Shown: positions 8,762-16,795 of the stretch, piece by piece
Position numbering within the stretch: position 1 is the stretch's first letter
Layout of the letters: each line of letters starts with the position of its first letter
DNA from: Wolbachia endosymbiont of Mansonella ozzardi
GTDB taxonomy: Bacteria; Pseudomonadota; Alphaproteobacteria; Rickettsiales; Anaplasmataceae
Direction: 5' to 3'
Length of the DNA: 26,686 nt
Assembly: GCF_020278625.1 (NCBI RefSeq)
Contig: NZ_JADAKK010000003.1
Location: 1 to 26,686, forward strand
Made by a program: the position numbers and the translations under genes
The notes under the pieces: model-generated
What the model was told of the DNA's origin: nothing
What the model saw: only the letters and a program-made list of their open reading frames with translations
Databases searched by the model: none

Positions 8762-8984
8762 TATGCTTAACTTGTATAAGCATATATACTGTTGTCCCAT
8801 TTTGCTCATACTGGAAAACAATATCATCAAAACTCGTAGCTGATTCCATTTCTGTAACTAAGCGGAAAGGATATTTTCTGTCCACTGCAGGTTTGAGAAA
8901 TAGCATTAGCTACCTTAGTTGGTAGATATCACCATGAAAAGACCGTTTTTTTTCCAAAGCAAGATAATATTCAGATATACTCAA
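8762..8984 (-). pseudogene. Fragment: N-terminal PD-(D/E)XK-type nuclease domain
   Basis: Two short frames give LEKKRSFHGDIYQL (8984-8913) and, after a small indel, MLFLKPAVDRKYPFRLVTEM, FDDIVFQYEQNGTTVYMLI and QVKHK (8906-8762). The series GxxYQ, then E, then DD, then QxK is the motif order of the DUF4297/Cap4 endonuclease family. The frame is broken again near 8755 before the next fragment. The family assignment rests on these motifs alone. Confidence 0.55.
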
Positions 8985-9084
8985 TCTAACATAATCTTAA
9001 AAATAGTATCAGCAAATAGTAAAAAAGTAATAAATATTGATATACAGATATCTTAGCGTGAACTTGGAAATACTACAAGATGTG

Positions 9085-9121
9085 TGTCAAAACAAATCCT
9101 CTCAGGCTGAATTAAATGCCT
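9085..9121 (-). repeat. Second copy of the ankyrin 3'-end repeat
   Basis: Matches 6015-6060 (TGTCAAAACAAAT, then CCTCTCAGGCT and ATTAAATGCCT). It lies upstream of the STAND pseudogene, in sequence (8985-9230) where I can recognise no gene. Any gene body that once belonged to it is gone or unrecognisable. Confidence 0.5.
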
Positions 9122-9230
9122 CAGGTAGAGGCCGTCCATAAATACCGAATTGACCTTACCCAAAAAAAAGGTACACATATTGAGCAAAAATGGGCTGATA
9201 AGTTGGACTTGAGTTATGTTAAACAGTATA

Positions 9231-9318
9231 CGGACGGAATGGGATTCGAACCCATGGTACGCTCATCACGTACATCAGTTTTCAAGACTGGTGCCTTAAA
9301 CCACTCGGCCATCCGTCC
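9231..9318 (-). tRNA. tRNA-Ser (anticodon TGA)
   Basis: The minus strand from 9318 gives the acceptor stem GGACGGA pairing with TCCGTCC, an anticodon loop CTTGAAA with TGA, a long variable arm (GTACGTGATGAGCGTAC, a clear stem-loop typical of a class II tRNA) and T loop TTCGAAT. The discriminator is G as expected for serine. CCA is not encoded, unlike the tRNA-Ile in this window. Confidence 0.96.
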
Positions 9319-9365
9319 ACTTCTTTTTTATCACAACATCTGATTCCAAGCAATCTATAAAAATT

Positions 9366-10691
9366 TCACTTGCCCACACAGAAATTATTGAATATATCAT
9401 CCAATACTTCTTCAACACTAATAACCCCAGTTACTGCACCAAGTTCAATTGCTGCAAGCCTTAAGTCTTCAGATATTAGTTCAATTGGATTGTCTATATT
9501 AAAACGCTGTAAATGTTCTATAGCTCTCTGCATACAATTTCTATATCTTTGCCGAGTAATCAGAGGAGCGTTTCTATTGCAGCCCAATTTTTCCTCTACT
9601 TTTTCTTTAATCATAGAGATCAGCCTATCTGTACCTATTCCTTTTAAAATAGAAATAGGTAAAAAATCTATGTTGTTAATTTTTATGTTGTGATTATCGT
9701 TAGCGTCATCAGCTTTACTCAGCACATAAATGGTGTCGCTATTAACACTGCAATCGATATTGTGACACTGTTTAAAAGGAAATAATTCTATTCTTAAATC
9801 AGCTTCACAAGACTTTTTTCTCGCACGACTTATGCCTTCTGATTCTACCGGATCTGAGCTCTCACGAATTCCGGCAGTATCAGAAAGGATGATCGGGTAT
9901 CCGTTGATGTCAATATGAGCTTCAAGTACGTCCCTTGTTGTGCCTGCATATTCAGAAACAATAGCAATATCGCGTTTGGCAAGAAAATTAAATAGCGTTG
10001 ATTTACCAACATTTGGTTTGCCAGTTATTACAATATGTAAACCCTCACGCAATCTTTCACCACATCTATTATCATCTAGGTGATCTTGTATTGACTGCAC
10101 GAGAACTTGCACTTCATTACTGACTTTTTCTAGCTCGTTTCTTTCTGTTATAACATCCTCTGGAAAGTCTATATATGCTTCGATTTTAGATTGCATTTCT
10201 ATCAATTTCTGTCTCCAACCATTATATAACCTTTCTAATTCTCCTGACATCTGCCTGATTGCTTGCTTAGCTTGCATTTTTGTTTCGGCATCAATCAAGT
10301 CGGCAATTCCTTCTATCTGTGTTAAACCAAACTTGCCATTTAGAAAGGCTCTAAGTGAGAATTCTCCAGGCTTAGCCATGAAAAAGACTTTTGATAATTC
10401 CTCCAAGATAATCTTTATAACTGCTTTACTTCCATGTATTTGCAACTCTATAACATCTTCACCGGTAAAGCTGTTTGGAGCAGGAAAATAAATGACTATT
10501 CCATTGTCGATTAATTGACCTGAATCATCATATAGATCAACTAAAGTGGCAAACCTAGGTTTGATGTCTTTTGTAACATGAAAATGATTTAAAGCCTTAA
10601 GCGCCCGACTACCTGAAATCCTGATTATTGCAACCCCTGACTTACCAAATACAGTTGATAAAGCGAAAATAGTTTCACCTGTGCTCGTCAT
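9366..10691 (-). CDS. mnmE: tRNA modification GTPase MnmE
   Basis: MnmE with MnmG installs carboxymethylaminomethyl groups at U34 of certain tRNAs. It has 441 residues, full length. The N-terminal tetrahydrofolate-binding domain begins [21 protein letters not shown]. The GTPase domain is inserted in the helical domain: G1 [10 protein letters not shown]2 TTRD, G3 DTAGIRES, and an NKxD-type motif in the variant form SKAD. The C terminus is FCVGK, carrying the catalytic cysteine motif. Start ATG at 10691. It lies 47 bp upstream of tRNA-Ser on the same strand and diverges from surA. Confidence 0.97.
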   Translation of the reverse strand: MTSTGETIFALSTVFGKSGVAIIRISGSRALKALNHFHVTKDIKPRFATLVDLYDDSGQLIDNGIVIYFPAPNSFTGEDVIELQIHGSKAVIKIILEELSKVFFMAKPGEFSLRAFLNGKFGLTQIEGIADLIDAETKMQAKQAIRQMSGELERLYNGWRQKLIEMQSKIEAYIDFPEDVITERNELEKVSNEVQVLVQSIQDHLDDNRCGERLREGLHIVITGKPNVGKSTLFNFLAKRDIAIVSEYAGTTRDVLEAHIDINGYPIILSDTAGIRESSDPVESEGISRARKKSCEADLRIELFPFKQCHNIDCSVNSDTIYVLSKADDANDNHNIKINNIDFLPISILKGIGTDRLISMIKEKVEEKLGCNRNAPLITRQRYRNCMQRAIEHLQRFNIDNPIELISEDLRLAAIELGAVTGVISVEEVLDDIFNNFCVGK

Positions 10692-10827
10692 ACATAAGCT
10701 AGTTTATTTCTCAACAATGCTACACTTAAGAAACCAAAATACCTAATTTGAAAGCGCTCAAAATTTTTATTCATTTTACTAATTTGTATTAACATAGCAC
10801 TACTGTATTAATAAATCAAGGATATAT

Positions 10828-10914
10828 ATGAATATATTAAATAAAAAAAATTACAAAAGTCACCTATTAGCTAGTATTGACTTAATATTTATCATAGAAT
10901 TAATTACTAACTAA
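10828..10914 (+). CDS. Possible 28-residue small ORF upstream of surA
   Basis: ATG at 10828 is preceded by AAGGA at 10818-10822 and opens a 28-codon frame (MNILNKKNYKSHLLASIDLI to ELITN) ending 12 bp before the surA start. It is AT-rich, so it could be chance. If real, it would be a leader peptide or a vestige. No conserved family is recognisable. Confidence 0.2.
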   Translation: MNILNKKNYKSHLLASIDLIFIIELITN

Positions 10915-10926
10915 ATAATCTTGCTT

Positions 10927-12075
10927 ATGCGTAAAATACTAATTTTATTATTGATAATATTGCCAATTAAGTTGCTTGCGGTTGAAATTGAAATTATTGC
11001 AGATGTAAATGGTGAACCAATTTCAAATTTAGATATTGAAAAACGCGTTAATCTGATAAATTCACTGTTTCACACTCAAAATGGGAAGGAACTAAGGCTT
11101 CAAATTCTGAGGCAGCTAATAGACGAAATTATCATTATTAATGAGGCGCAAAGGCTAAATATAAAATTGAGTAATGAAGAGTTAAATGATGCCGTTGTGT
11201 CATTTCTAACCCAAAGCTTTAAAATTAAGGATGATGAGATTGATCAATATATAAAAGAACATAATATAGACCTTAGCATCTTAAAAAAACAAATAAAATG
11301 TCAGCTTTTGTATGGCAAAATTGTTGAAATGAGAATCGTGCCGTTTATCAATATAAGCGATAAGGAAGTAAACGATGCAAAAGGGCAAATAGAGAAGCCA
11401 GATTATCTGATCACGTTCCAAGAGTTCATAGTTTCTGGCCAAGAGGGCGAGAATATTTATAGCATAGCTGAAGATTTGGCGAAAAAATTACGCGATAGCA
11501 ATAACGACTTTATTCCAGAACCTCCAATAAAGATGCGTAAAGCAACAGTTAATTTGAATCAATTGAAAGGCAACCTCAAGAGTGCTTTAGAAGGATTAGA
11601 AACTGGTGACATAGCAGGTCCAGTAAGTCTTAGCAAAGGTTACTCCATTGTAAAAGTAACAGATAAAGTACAACTCGATCATGCACTACTGGAAAGCACT
11701 TTAAAATTAAAACAGGTAGTAGTTAAAAGCTCTGAAAGCTCATTAGATGATCTCAAAGAGCAGAAAGTCAATTGTTTAAATTTTGATAAGTTGGCAGATA
11801 ATCTTAAGTTGCCAAATGCAAAAGAATTTGAAATAAGGATGCGGGATTTAAACCCTGACTTACAGGCCTTGTTTAGTAAAACAGGGATGAATGAAATAGT
11901 AGAATTCAGGGAAAATAGCACTGCCAGGTTAATGATGTTGTGCGATATCAAAAGCAATACTGCAGACACAAAAGCTATTAAACATCAGATATACCAACAA
12001 AAGATTATGATACAAAGCAACTTGCTACTGAATGATATGCGTAAAAATACAGCTGTCAGTTATCGATATAGTTAA
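10927..12075 (+). CDS. surA: SurA-type periplasmic chaperone / peptidyl-prolyl isomerase
   Basis: SurA-like proteins hold outer-membrane proteins in the periplasm before assembly. I prefer ATG at 10927 over the in-frame TTG at 10921, giving 382 residues. A signal peptide is evident (MRKILILLLIILPIKLLA). The helical chaperone domain starts IIADVNGEPISNLDIEKRVN and runs to about residue 160. A parvulin-like region follows, with ITFQEFIVSG, then LKSALEGLETGDIAGPVSL and GYSIVKVTDK, which fits the rotamase fold. The C-terminal third closes the chaperone module. The upstream gap from 10692 contains TTGACT at 10877 but no convincing -10 at the right distance. Confidence 0.88.
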   Translation: MRKILILLLIILPIKLLAVEIEIIADVNGEPISNLDIEKRVNLINSLFHTQNGKELRLQILRQLIDEIIIINEAQRLNIKLSNEELNDAVVSFLTQSFKIKDDEIDQYIKEHNIDLSILKKQIKCQLLYGKIVEMRIVPFINISDKEVNDAKGQIEKPDYLITFQEFIVSGQEGENIYSIAEDLAKKLRDSNNDFIPEPPIKMRKATVNLNQLKGNLKSALEGLETGDIAGPVSLSKGYSIVKVTDKVQLDHALLESTLKLKQVVVKSSESSLDDLKEQKVNCLNFDKLADNLKLPNAKEFEIRMRDLNPDLQALFSKTGMNEIVEFRENSTARLMMLCDIKSNTADTKAIKHQIYQQKIMIQSNLLLNDMRKNTAVSYRYS

Positions 12076-12108
12076 CTGAAACTAGAACTTTCGAGCGGAT
12101 ATATCATT

Positions 12109-12250
12109 AGATCCTTGCATAACCAATTTATGGTAAGGAATTTTTAGGAGAAACACGGATGAACACTGCAAAATACTTGAAGTATCTGAAGAGCGTAAGC
12201 AAGTTTTAACGCAGAAATTACCATCAGAAGGCAGGCTATTCAAGAGATCT
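12109..12250. mobile_element. 142-bp non-autonomous element with terminal inverted repeats, copy 1
   Basis: The left end AGATCCTTGCATAACC (12109-12124) and the right end, whose complement is AGATCTCTTGAATAGCC (12234-12250), form imperfect inverted repeats. The interior (AATTTATGG, GGAATTTTTAGGAG, ATGAACACTGCA) is about 75% identical to 18891-19028. The ends resemble IS5-family termini (GAGACC-TTTGC-type), an inference. The right end contains the last codons and stop of pyrC. No transposase remains; the internal ATG with an AGGAG site begins a frame that soon stops. Confidence 0.65.
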
Positions 12251-13579
12251 ATTTTGCAAGTACACAGTTTTGCCGGATACAATAGTACGCACTACATATC
12301 CTTTTGCCTTGCACCCATCGAAAGGAGAATTTTTCGATTTACTAGCGAAGTTGTCAATTTTTATTTCCCATTCGTAATTTAGATCAACCAAAATTAAGTC
12401 TGCAGCAAGGTTTTTTTGTATACGACCGCGTGGCACGTGTATTATATCCGCAGGTTTGCATGTCAATTTTGCAAATACGTCAAACAGGCTCATTTGCCCA
12501 CTGTGATAAAGTTCAAGTGAAAGAGGCAGCATCGTCTCAAGGCCTACGATACCAAATGCAGCGTTCTCAAGTGGCAGATCTTTGGAACTACGATCATGTG
12601 GCGCGTGATCAGTTGCAATGCAATCAATCACACCTGTTTTTAAACCTTCAATCATAGCCAATCGATCTTCTTTGGTGCGAAGTGGCGGATTCATTTTTGC
12701 AACTGCTCCATGTTGTTTTACTATGTCCTCAGTTAAAGTGAAGTGATGAGGTGTTACTTCGCATGTAACATTCAGTCCTAAGTCTTTTGCACGCTTAATA
12801 GCGTCGAGTGAATCTTTTGCAGAAACGTGTAAAACGTGATAGTGCACGTTTTCCATATCTTTCATGAGCAGTATATCGCGACTTACCATGACCGATTCTG
12901 ATGCACTTAAAATTCCCTTTATTCCCAATTCCTCAGAAATCTTACCTTCATTGATTGCACCGCCTGCTGATAAATTTAAATCTTCCGCATGCTGAGCAAT
13001 AGGAACACCCAGCATACTTGAATAAAGTAGCGCCTGTCTCATAATCATTGGATTCATAACTGGCATACCATCATCAGTAAACCCAACTGCACCTGCTTCC
13101 TTTAAAAGTGCCATTTCAGTCAACTTTTCTTCTGGAGTGGTGATTTTAGCGTAAAATTCAACGTTTACATATGAAGTTTCAAGCGCTCTATATTTCAAAT
13201 ACTTAGTCAAAACAACGCTATCAATTGCTGGAGCAGTGTTAGGTTGACAAACCACAGTCGTAACACCTCCTGCAGCTGCAGATTTGCTACCTGTATGTAT
13301 AGTTTCCTTATGCTCCTGACCTGGTTCACGAAAATGCGCGTGAATGTCAATAAGGCCTGGCATGAGAACGAATCCTCCACAGTCTATTGTCTCATCAATC
13401 CCACTTGGAACTCCATTTGAAAATAACGACTCACTAAAATCAACGATTTTATTTCCTTCAGTTAGCAGTGAACCTTTTATATCGAGTTTAGTTTCTGGAT
13501 CGATAATTCGGGCATTTGTATATGCAATTTTGTAGCCCTCTCTCTGCCCTGTTTGCAATAAATTCCAAGTTTTAGTCAT
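12236..13579 (-). CDS. pyrC: Dihydroorotase (class I)
   Basis: Third step of pyrimidine synthesis: carbamoyl aspartate to dihydroorotate. 447 residues from ATG at 13579 (a TTG one codon earlier is less likely). Metal-binding HxH in GLIDIHAHFREPGQ, then QHAED, HVLHVSA, TPHHF and the catalytic ATDHAPH loop are all present. The C-terminal residues NRSLE and the TAG stop come from the terminal inverted repeat of the element at 12109-12250, so the native C terminus was probably altered by insertion. It converges on surA. Confidence 0.97.
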   Translation of the reverse strand: MTKTWNLLQTGQREGYKIAYTNARIIDPETKLDIKGSLLTEGNKIVDFSESLFSNGVPSGIDETIDCGGFVLMPGLIDIHAHFREPGQEHKETIHTGSKSAAAGGVTTVVCQPNTAPAIDSVVLTKYLKYRALETSYVNVEFYAKITTPEEKLTEMALLKEAGAVGFTDDGMPVMNPMIMRQALLYSSMLGVPIAQHAEDLNLSAGGAINEGKISEELGIKGILSASESVMVSRDILLMKDMENVHYHVLHVSAKDSLDAIKRAKDLGLNVTCEVTPHHFTLTEDIVKQHGAVAKMNPPLRTKEDRLAMIEGLKTGVIDCIATDHAPHDRSSKDLPLENAAFGIVGLETMLPLSLELYHSGQMSLFDVFAKLTCKPADIIHVPRGRIQKNLAADLILVDLNYEWEIKIDNFASKSKNSPFDGCKAKGYVVRTIVSGKTVYLQNRSLE

Positions 13580-13693
13580 CAAATTGCAGTGTTGATTATG
13601 AAGTAAATCTAAAGTTTTTTTTTATAAAAAACAACCAAATTAAAATGCAAACTACGTAGCTAAAGATCTCTGGTTACCTTAATTCAGATCATG

Positions 13694-13718
13694 AGGTGTT
13701 ACAAGTTATGTAACACCT
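13694..13718 (-). terminator. Perfect 10-bp hairpin downstream of the coiled-coil gene
   Basis: AGGTGTTACA and TGTAACACCT are perfect complements around the 5-base loop AGTTA. It lies 16 bp beyond the stop of the minus-strand gene 13734-14297. Neither strand has a good T run after the stem, so it may act as an RNA-stabilising or weak terminator structure, or a protein-binding palindrome. Confidence 0.45.
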
Positions 13719-13733
13719 TTACAATGAAGAGTG

Positions 13734-14297
13734 TTATAGATTCGCTAACAATTTATTATTTTGCCAATCTACTTGTAAATCATTCAATTTATCGCCTGCA
13801 CTAAGTTTTGCACTTGGTGTATTTGATTCTAGGCTATTAGGTTTTGCATCCGTTGTATCTAACAAGCCCTTTTGCTTCTCCCTTTCACTCTTAATTCCCT
13901 GGTAGATGCAGAAGCCAATAAAACTAATCGCTGCTATAGCAACAACGCTGGCTACGATACAACAAGTCAGCATTATTTTTTCTTGATCTACTACTGTGTC
14001 TGTAAGTTTTTCTACTTTTTCCTCTACATATGCGAGTCTTTCTTGCAAGCGATTTAAGTGCTCTTGCATACTTTGAATCTGCTCAGCGTTGAATTGCTGG
14101 CCTTTTTGCAACTTCTCTAATCCGCTAAATGCGATTTGGATCTGCTCAGTGTTGAACTGCTGACCTTTTTGCAATTCTTTTAACACACTAAATGTCCTTT
14201 GAAACTGCTCAGCATCCATCTTTTGAAGTTTTTCTAGTGTCTCTATTGTCGATTCATTAGAACCGAAAAAAAAATCATGAAACCAATTTGTTGACAT
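13734..14297 (-). CDS. Coiled-coil membrane protein with internal repeats, unknown function
   Basis: 187 residues, no recognised family. The N-terminal half is a helical coiled coil containing three repeats of about 20 residues (positions 21-39, 39-59, 60-80), the last two nearly identical around KLQKGQQFN-EQIQ. A further heptad-like stretch is at 82-108 (LNRLQERLAYVEEKVEKL). One transmembrane helix spans about 109-132, followed by a charged stop-transfer KSEREKQK and a 50-residue polar tail. No signal peptide; probably a tail-half membrane-anchored protein. Start ATG at 14297 with GGGAT upstream. Promoter-like hexamers precede it and a hairpin follows it, so it is likely monocistronic. A role at the host interface is speculation. 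Confidence 0.75.
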   Translation of the reverse strand: MSTNWFHDFFFGSNESTIETLEKLQKMDAEQFQRTFSVLKELQKGQQFNTEQIQIAFSGLEKLQKGQQFNAEQIQSMQEHLNRLQERLAYVEEKVEKLTDTVVDQEKIMLTCCIVASVVAIAAISFIGFCIYQGIKSEREKQKGLLDTTDAKPNSLESNTPSAKLSAGDKLNDLQVDWQNNKLLANL

Positions 14298-14321
14298 TTT
14301 TAATCCCTAGCTAATTAATAT

Positions 14322-14349
14322 ATTATAATTTTACATTCCCAATGGTTAA
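14322..14349 (-). promoter_or_regulatory. Promoter candidate for the coiled-coil gene
   Basis: On the minus strand TTAACC (14349-14344), a 16-bp spacer and TATAAT (14327-14322) lie 25 bp before the ATG at 14297. The -10 is a perfect match and the -35 matches four of six positions of the sigma-70 consensus. Confidence 0.5.
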
Positions 14350-14388
14350 GTTATTATTAAATTAGCTGCTTATAAAATGTAAAGATCC

Positions 14389-15351
14389 TTACACCAGGAA
14401 AATCATTATGGCAAACCTTTGATCATAGATTTTCTGTTCCTGAGCAAAGTACTCACCTCCATTTTTAATAAAGTCAACATCACATGATTGAAACATGCTG
14501 TCTAATTCACGATTAAAAGTGAGCTGGACAATATTTTGCTCAAAGAAATAAGCTTTATCAAGCTTAGAATATAGTACTGCACACATCGTATTTTTATCAG
14601 GTCTAGCTTGGATTAGTTACTCAATCTTTTCTTTACCTAACTTTTCTTCAAATTTTGTCTTTATTTCATTCTGATTGAGTATATTCTGCTTATACTTATC
14701 ATAGATTTTTTTCAATATTAAGTGAATTTATAACAGCAATTATGTCATTACCATTTTTATTCGCTAAAATTCCATCAGGAATTGTTATGTCACTTCCTGT
14801 ACCTTTTTACTCATCATCCCTACAATAAAGTTTTTTCCTATGCTCTTTGTACTTATCGTTACTAATGCTATCGAGAGTATCAAAATCCATATAAATTACT
14901 CCTTCTTCGAGACCCCTTTTGCTCACATAGCATACAATAAGCTGCAATATACCGAAAGGTATCAATCTTAATTGCAAAGTGCGTTCTTTCCCCCCGGGTT
15001 CTTTGCTATACGTGTTATGAAAATAATCTTGAATGCTTATATCCTTTCCACTCTTAATCAATTTCTTTCTAACAAGGGCCATATTTATGGTCATGTAGAT
15101 CTACAATATGTATTCCACCAACCCCTTTAAAATTATCCCTAAGTTCCTCGATTTGACCTGATTTAAATCCTGGTCCATTAACAAACAAAAAATATCTCTG
15201 CCCTCATTAGTTTCTTGTTTATGTTTGATTAATATATCCACATAGTTAAGTTCGCTGCTTTTACCACCTAGCAACGTTTTTCCAATGTCTTTTGGAATCC
15301 ATGTTACAACGACTGCTGCTGTGTTGGGTAAAGTCTTTATTTTTTATCTAT
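14389..15351 (-). pseudogene. Remnant of a DXD glycosyltransferase-like (toxin-type) gene
   Basis: Minus-strand pieces join in order: KTLPNTAAVVVTWIPKDIG and GGKSSELNYVDILIKHKQ (from 15351); FVNGPGFKSGQIEELRDNF and VDLHDHKYG after a shift near 15190; ALVRKKLIKSGKDISIQDYF, RLIPFGILQLIVCYVSKRGL and EEGVIYMDFDTLDSI (15094-14807) after a shift near 15078. A TAA then interrupts at 14807, and the frame continues KGTGSDITIPDGILANKNGN; after another shift comes the 14586-14389 piece. The order of a leading strand with TWIP, a helical region and G-x-IYMDFDT matches sugar-binding DXD glycosyltransferases such as those in large clostridial toxins; this is inference from motifs. The N terminus is missing and the ends are uncertain. 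At least three frameshifts and two stops make it non-functional. Confidence 0.5.
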
Positions 15352-15443
15352 ATTTATAAACTTTTAATAAAATCACTATGCTTTATAATATGTTAAAATT
15401 ATTAATAATTATTGAATATTCAGGAGAAACAATAGGGATAGAG

Positions 15444-15600
15444 TCTAAAATAAATATTTTTTGTGTTGCATTATTAAATCATATTAATTAAACAATATTT
15501 TCATATGTAACACGTGTACCTTATAAATTTTTTGCACACACTGCGAGTAATGAAGTTTGAAATAAATATTTTTATGTTATATACTAAATTACATTAAAAA
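15444..15600 (+). repeat. Duplicated promoter-region sequence upstream of rplY
   Basis: 15444-15489 (TCTAAAATAAATATTTTTT and onward to ATTAATT) and 15556-15600 (TTTGAAATAAATATTTTTA and onward to ACATTAAAA) align along about 45 bp. Only the second copy carries good promoter hexamers. The rest of 15352-15623 is AT-rich with no gene visible. Confidence 0.4.
15557..15585 (+). promoter_or_regulatory. Sigma-70-type promoter for rplY-pth
   Basis: TTGAAA (15557-15562), a 17-bp spacer and TATACT (15580-15585) lie 38 bp before the rplY start codon. Hexamers match the consensus at five and five of six positions with ideal spacing. Confidence 0.6.
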
Positions 15601-15623
15601 GATTAGTTGAGTAGGAGCAATCG

Positions 15624-16235
15624 ATGGTGCAACAAGAAATGGTAACAATTAATGCAGAATTACGTGATGTAACAAAAACAAAAGCGATGTATTTTCTGAG
15701 AAAGAAAGGATATATTCCTGCAGTTATATACGGTAAAGGACATGATAATGTGAATTTAACATTGTCCGCAAAGGAATTCACGAAACAATATAAATCAGGT
15801 TCCCTTTCTGCACATGTGATAGAATTGAATATTTCAGGTAAAAAAGAATATGCTCTTATTCGTGATATTCAATGGCATGTAGTAAAGGATACTGTACAAC
15901 ATATCGATTTTCAATTTGTTGACAAAGGCAGTGAAGTTAAAATAGACATACCTTTATCATTTATAAATGAAAGCAAATCTCCAGGAATCAAACTAGGTGG
16001 AGTGCTTAACATTTTATGTCGTTCTATTACTGTTAAATGCTCTCCTGACAAAATACCTCAGGCTATAGAAGTTGATCTGTCTGGTAAAATGATCGGCCAG
16101 TCTATACACATAAATGATGTGAAATTGCCAGAAGGTGTTAAACTTGCAGCACATGAAGAAGAAAACTTCACTGTTGTTACAATTTCTACTGCCGATAGTA
16201 ATGTTGAAGAACCTCAAGCAAAGACAGAGGAATAG
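15624..16235 (+). CDS. rplY: 50S ribosomal protein L25 (long, Ctc-type)
   Basis: Binds 5S rRNA in the large subunit. 203 residues, the long form with a C-terminal extension as in most alphaproteobacteria. The N-terminal domain has LRDVTKTKAMYFLRKKGYIPAVIYGKG; the second domain shows VKIDIPLSFINESKSPGIKLGG and a final beta domain with HINDVKLPEGVKL. Start ATG at 15624 with AGGAG at 15612-15616, 7 bp upstream. Its TAG stop shares one base with the GTG start of pth (TAGTG), so translation is coupled. Confidence 0.96.
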   Translation: MVQQEMVTINAELRDVTKTKAMYFLRKKGYIPAVIYGKGHDNVNLTLSAKEFTKQYKSGSLSAHVIELNISGKKEYALIRDIQWHVVKDTVQHIDFQFVDKGSEVKIDIPLSFINESKSPGIKLGGVLNILCRSITVKCSPDKIPQAIEVDLSGKMIGQSIHINDVKLPEGVKLAAHEEENFTVVTISTADSNVEEPQAKTEE

Positions 16236-16783
16236 TGTATCTGCTAGTTGGGCTTGGTAATCCAGGTAGCCAATATGAGCTCACTTATCACAATATTGGC
16301 TTCATCATTGTCGATGCAATTTGCAAATGTTGGAGTTTTCAGCCGTTCTTAAAAAAAGCTGATTACCTGATAACCTCTGGCATAATTAATGAAAGTAAAA
16401 CTATGTTGCTAAAGCCTTATTCATTTATGAATAACTCAGGTATCTCTGTTGCAAAAGTACGAAACTTTTATAAATTTTCGCTAGATAATATTATTATTAT
16501 ACATGATGATGCTGATCTGGAGCTTGGAAGAATAAAAATAAAGAAGGGTGGCAGCTCTGCTGGACATAATGGACTTAAATCCATAGATAGTTTTATTGGT
16601 AATGATTATTGGCGCCTGAGATTCGGAATAGGAAGGCCCAATGATCAAAGAGAGCTAGCGGATTATGTATTGTCCAAATTCGCAAATTTTAACAGCGCCA
16701 TCCACTTAGTAGAAAAAATAGCAAAAAACATACGCTTCATGCTGCAAGAAGATAACACAGCTTTTATTAGATCTCTTGCATAA
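16235..16783 (+). CDS. pth: Peptidyl-tRNA hydrolase
   Basis: Recycles tRNA from peptidyl-tRNA that drops off the ribosome. 182 residues starting with GTG at 16235. Conserved residues are present: Asn in VGLGNPG, the catalytic His in TYHNIGF, Asn in KPYSFMNNSG, Asp in IIIHDDADL and the GGSSAGHNGLKSI loop with its second Asn. The last codons (RSLA) and the TAA lie in a sequence identical or nearly so to the terminal inverted repeat of the elements at 12109 and 18891, so the C terminus appears to be donated by a mobile element. Confidence 0.96.
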   Translation: MYLLVGLGNPGSQYELTYHNIGFIIVDAICKCWSFQPFLKKADYLITSGIINESKTMLLKPYSFMNNSGISVAKVRNFYKFSLDNIIIIHDDADLELGRIKIKKGGSSAGHNGLKSIDSFIGNDYWRLRFGIGRPNDQRELADYVLSKFANFNSAIHLVEKIAKNIRFMLQEDNTAFIRSLA

Positions 16784-16785
16784 CC
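16769..16785 (+). repeat. Solo terminal repeat of the 140-bp element family in the pth 3' end
   Basis: AGATCTCTTGCATAACC, followed by AATCTATGGT, matches the left end of 12109-12250 (one base shorter there) and 18891-19028. The rest of that element is not recognisable here; a degenerate partner (GTTACGCAAATTATCT near 16981) is possible but weak. It abuts a different element that begins at 16796. Confidence 0.6.
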
Positions 16786-16795
16786 AATCTATGGT

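Larger units (their letters stand above)
6051..8984 (-). pseudogene. Decayed nuclease-NB-ARC-ankyrin (STAND) protein gene
   Basis: Consecutive minus-strand fragments join into one protein of roughly 950 residues. In order these are: a DUF4297/Cap4-like nuclease module (8984-8700), a helical region (8698-8186), a linker with FTGRR, then NB-ARC with Walker A GGLGGIGKSKLA (split by a 1-nt insertion near 7935), Walker B FFIFDNA, sensor-like YVLITSHD and the GLPL-type motif YLPLALGQ. A winged-helix-like region with NIHRLVQKVT follows, then about six ankyrin repeats. I count frameshifts near 8912, 8755, 8220, 7935, 7815, 7715, 7640, 7437 and 6370, and stops at 7385-7387, 7364-7366 and 7322-7324. 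Neighbouring genes on both sides are intact, so this is decay and not general sequencing error. The likely start is TTG at 8984. Function is inferred from architecture only: ligand sensing by ankyrins, NTP-driven assembly, nuclease output. Confidence 0.85.

Noticed and set aside
9116..9343. 75-codon plus-strand open frame
   Set aside because: It runs antisense through tRNA-Ser and has no protein character; a chance frame.
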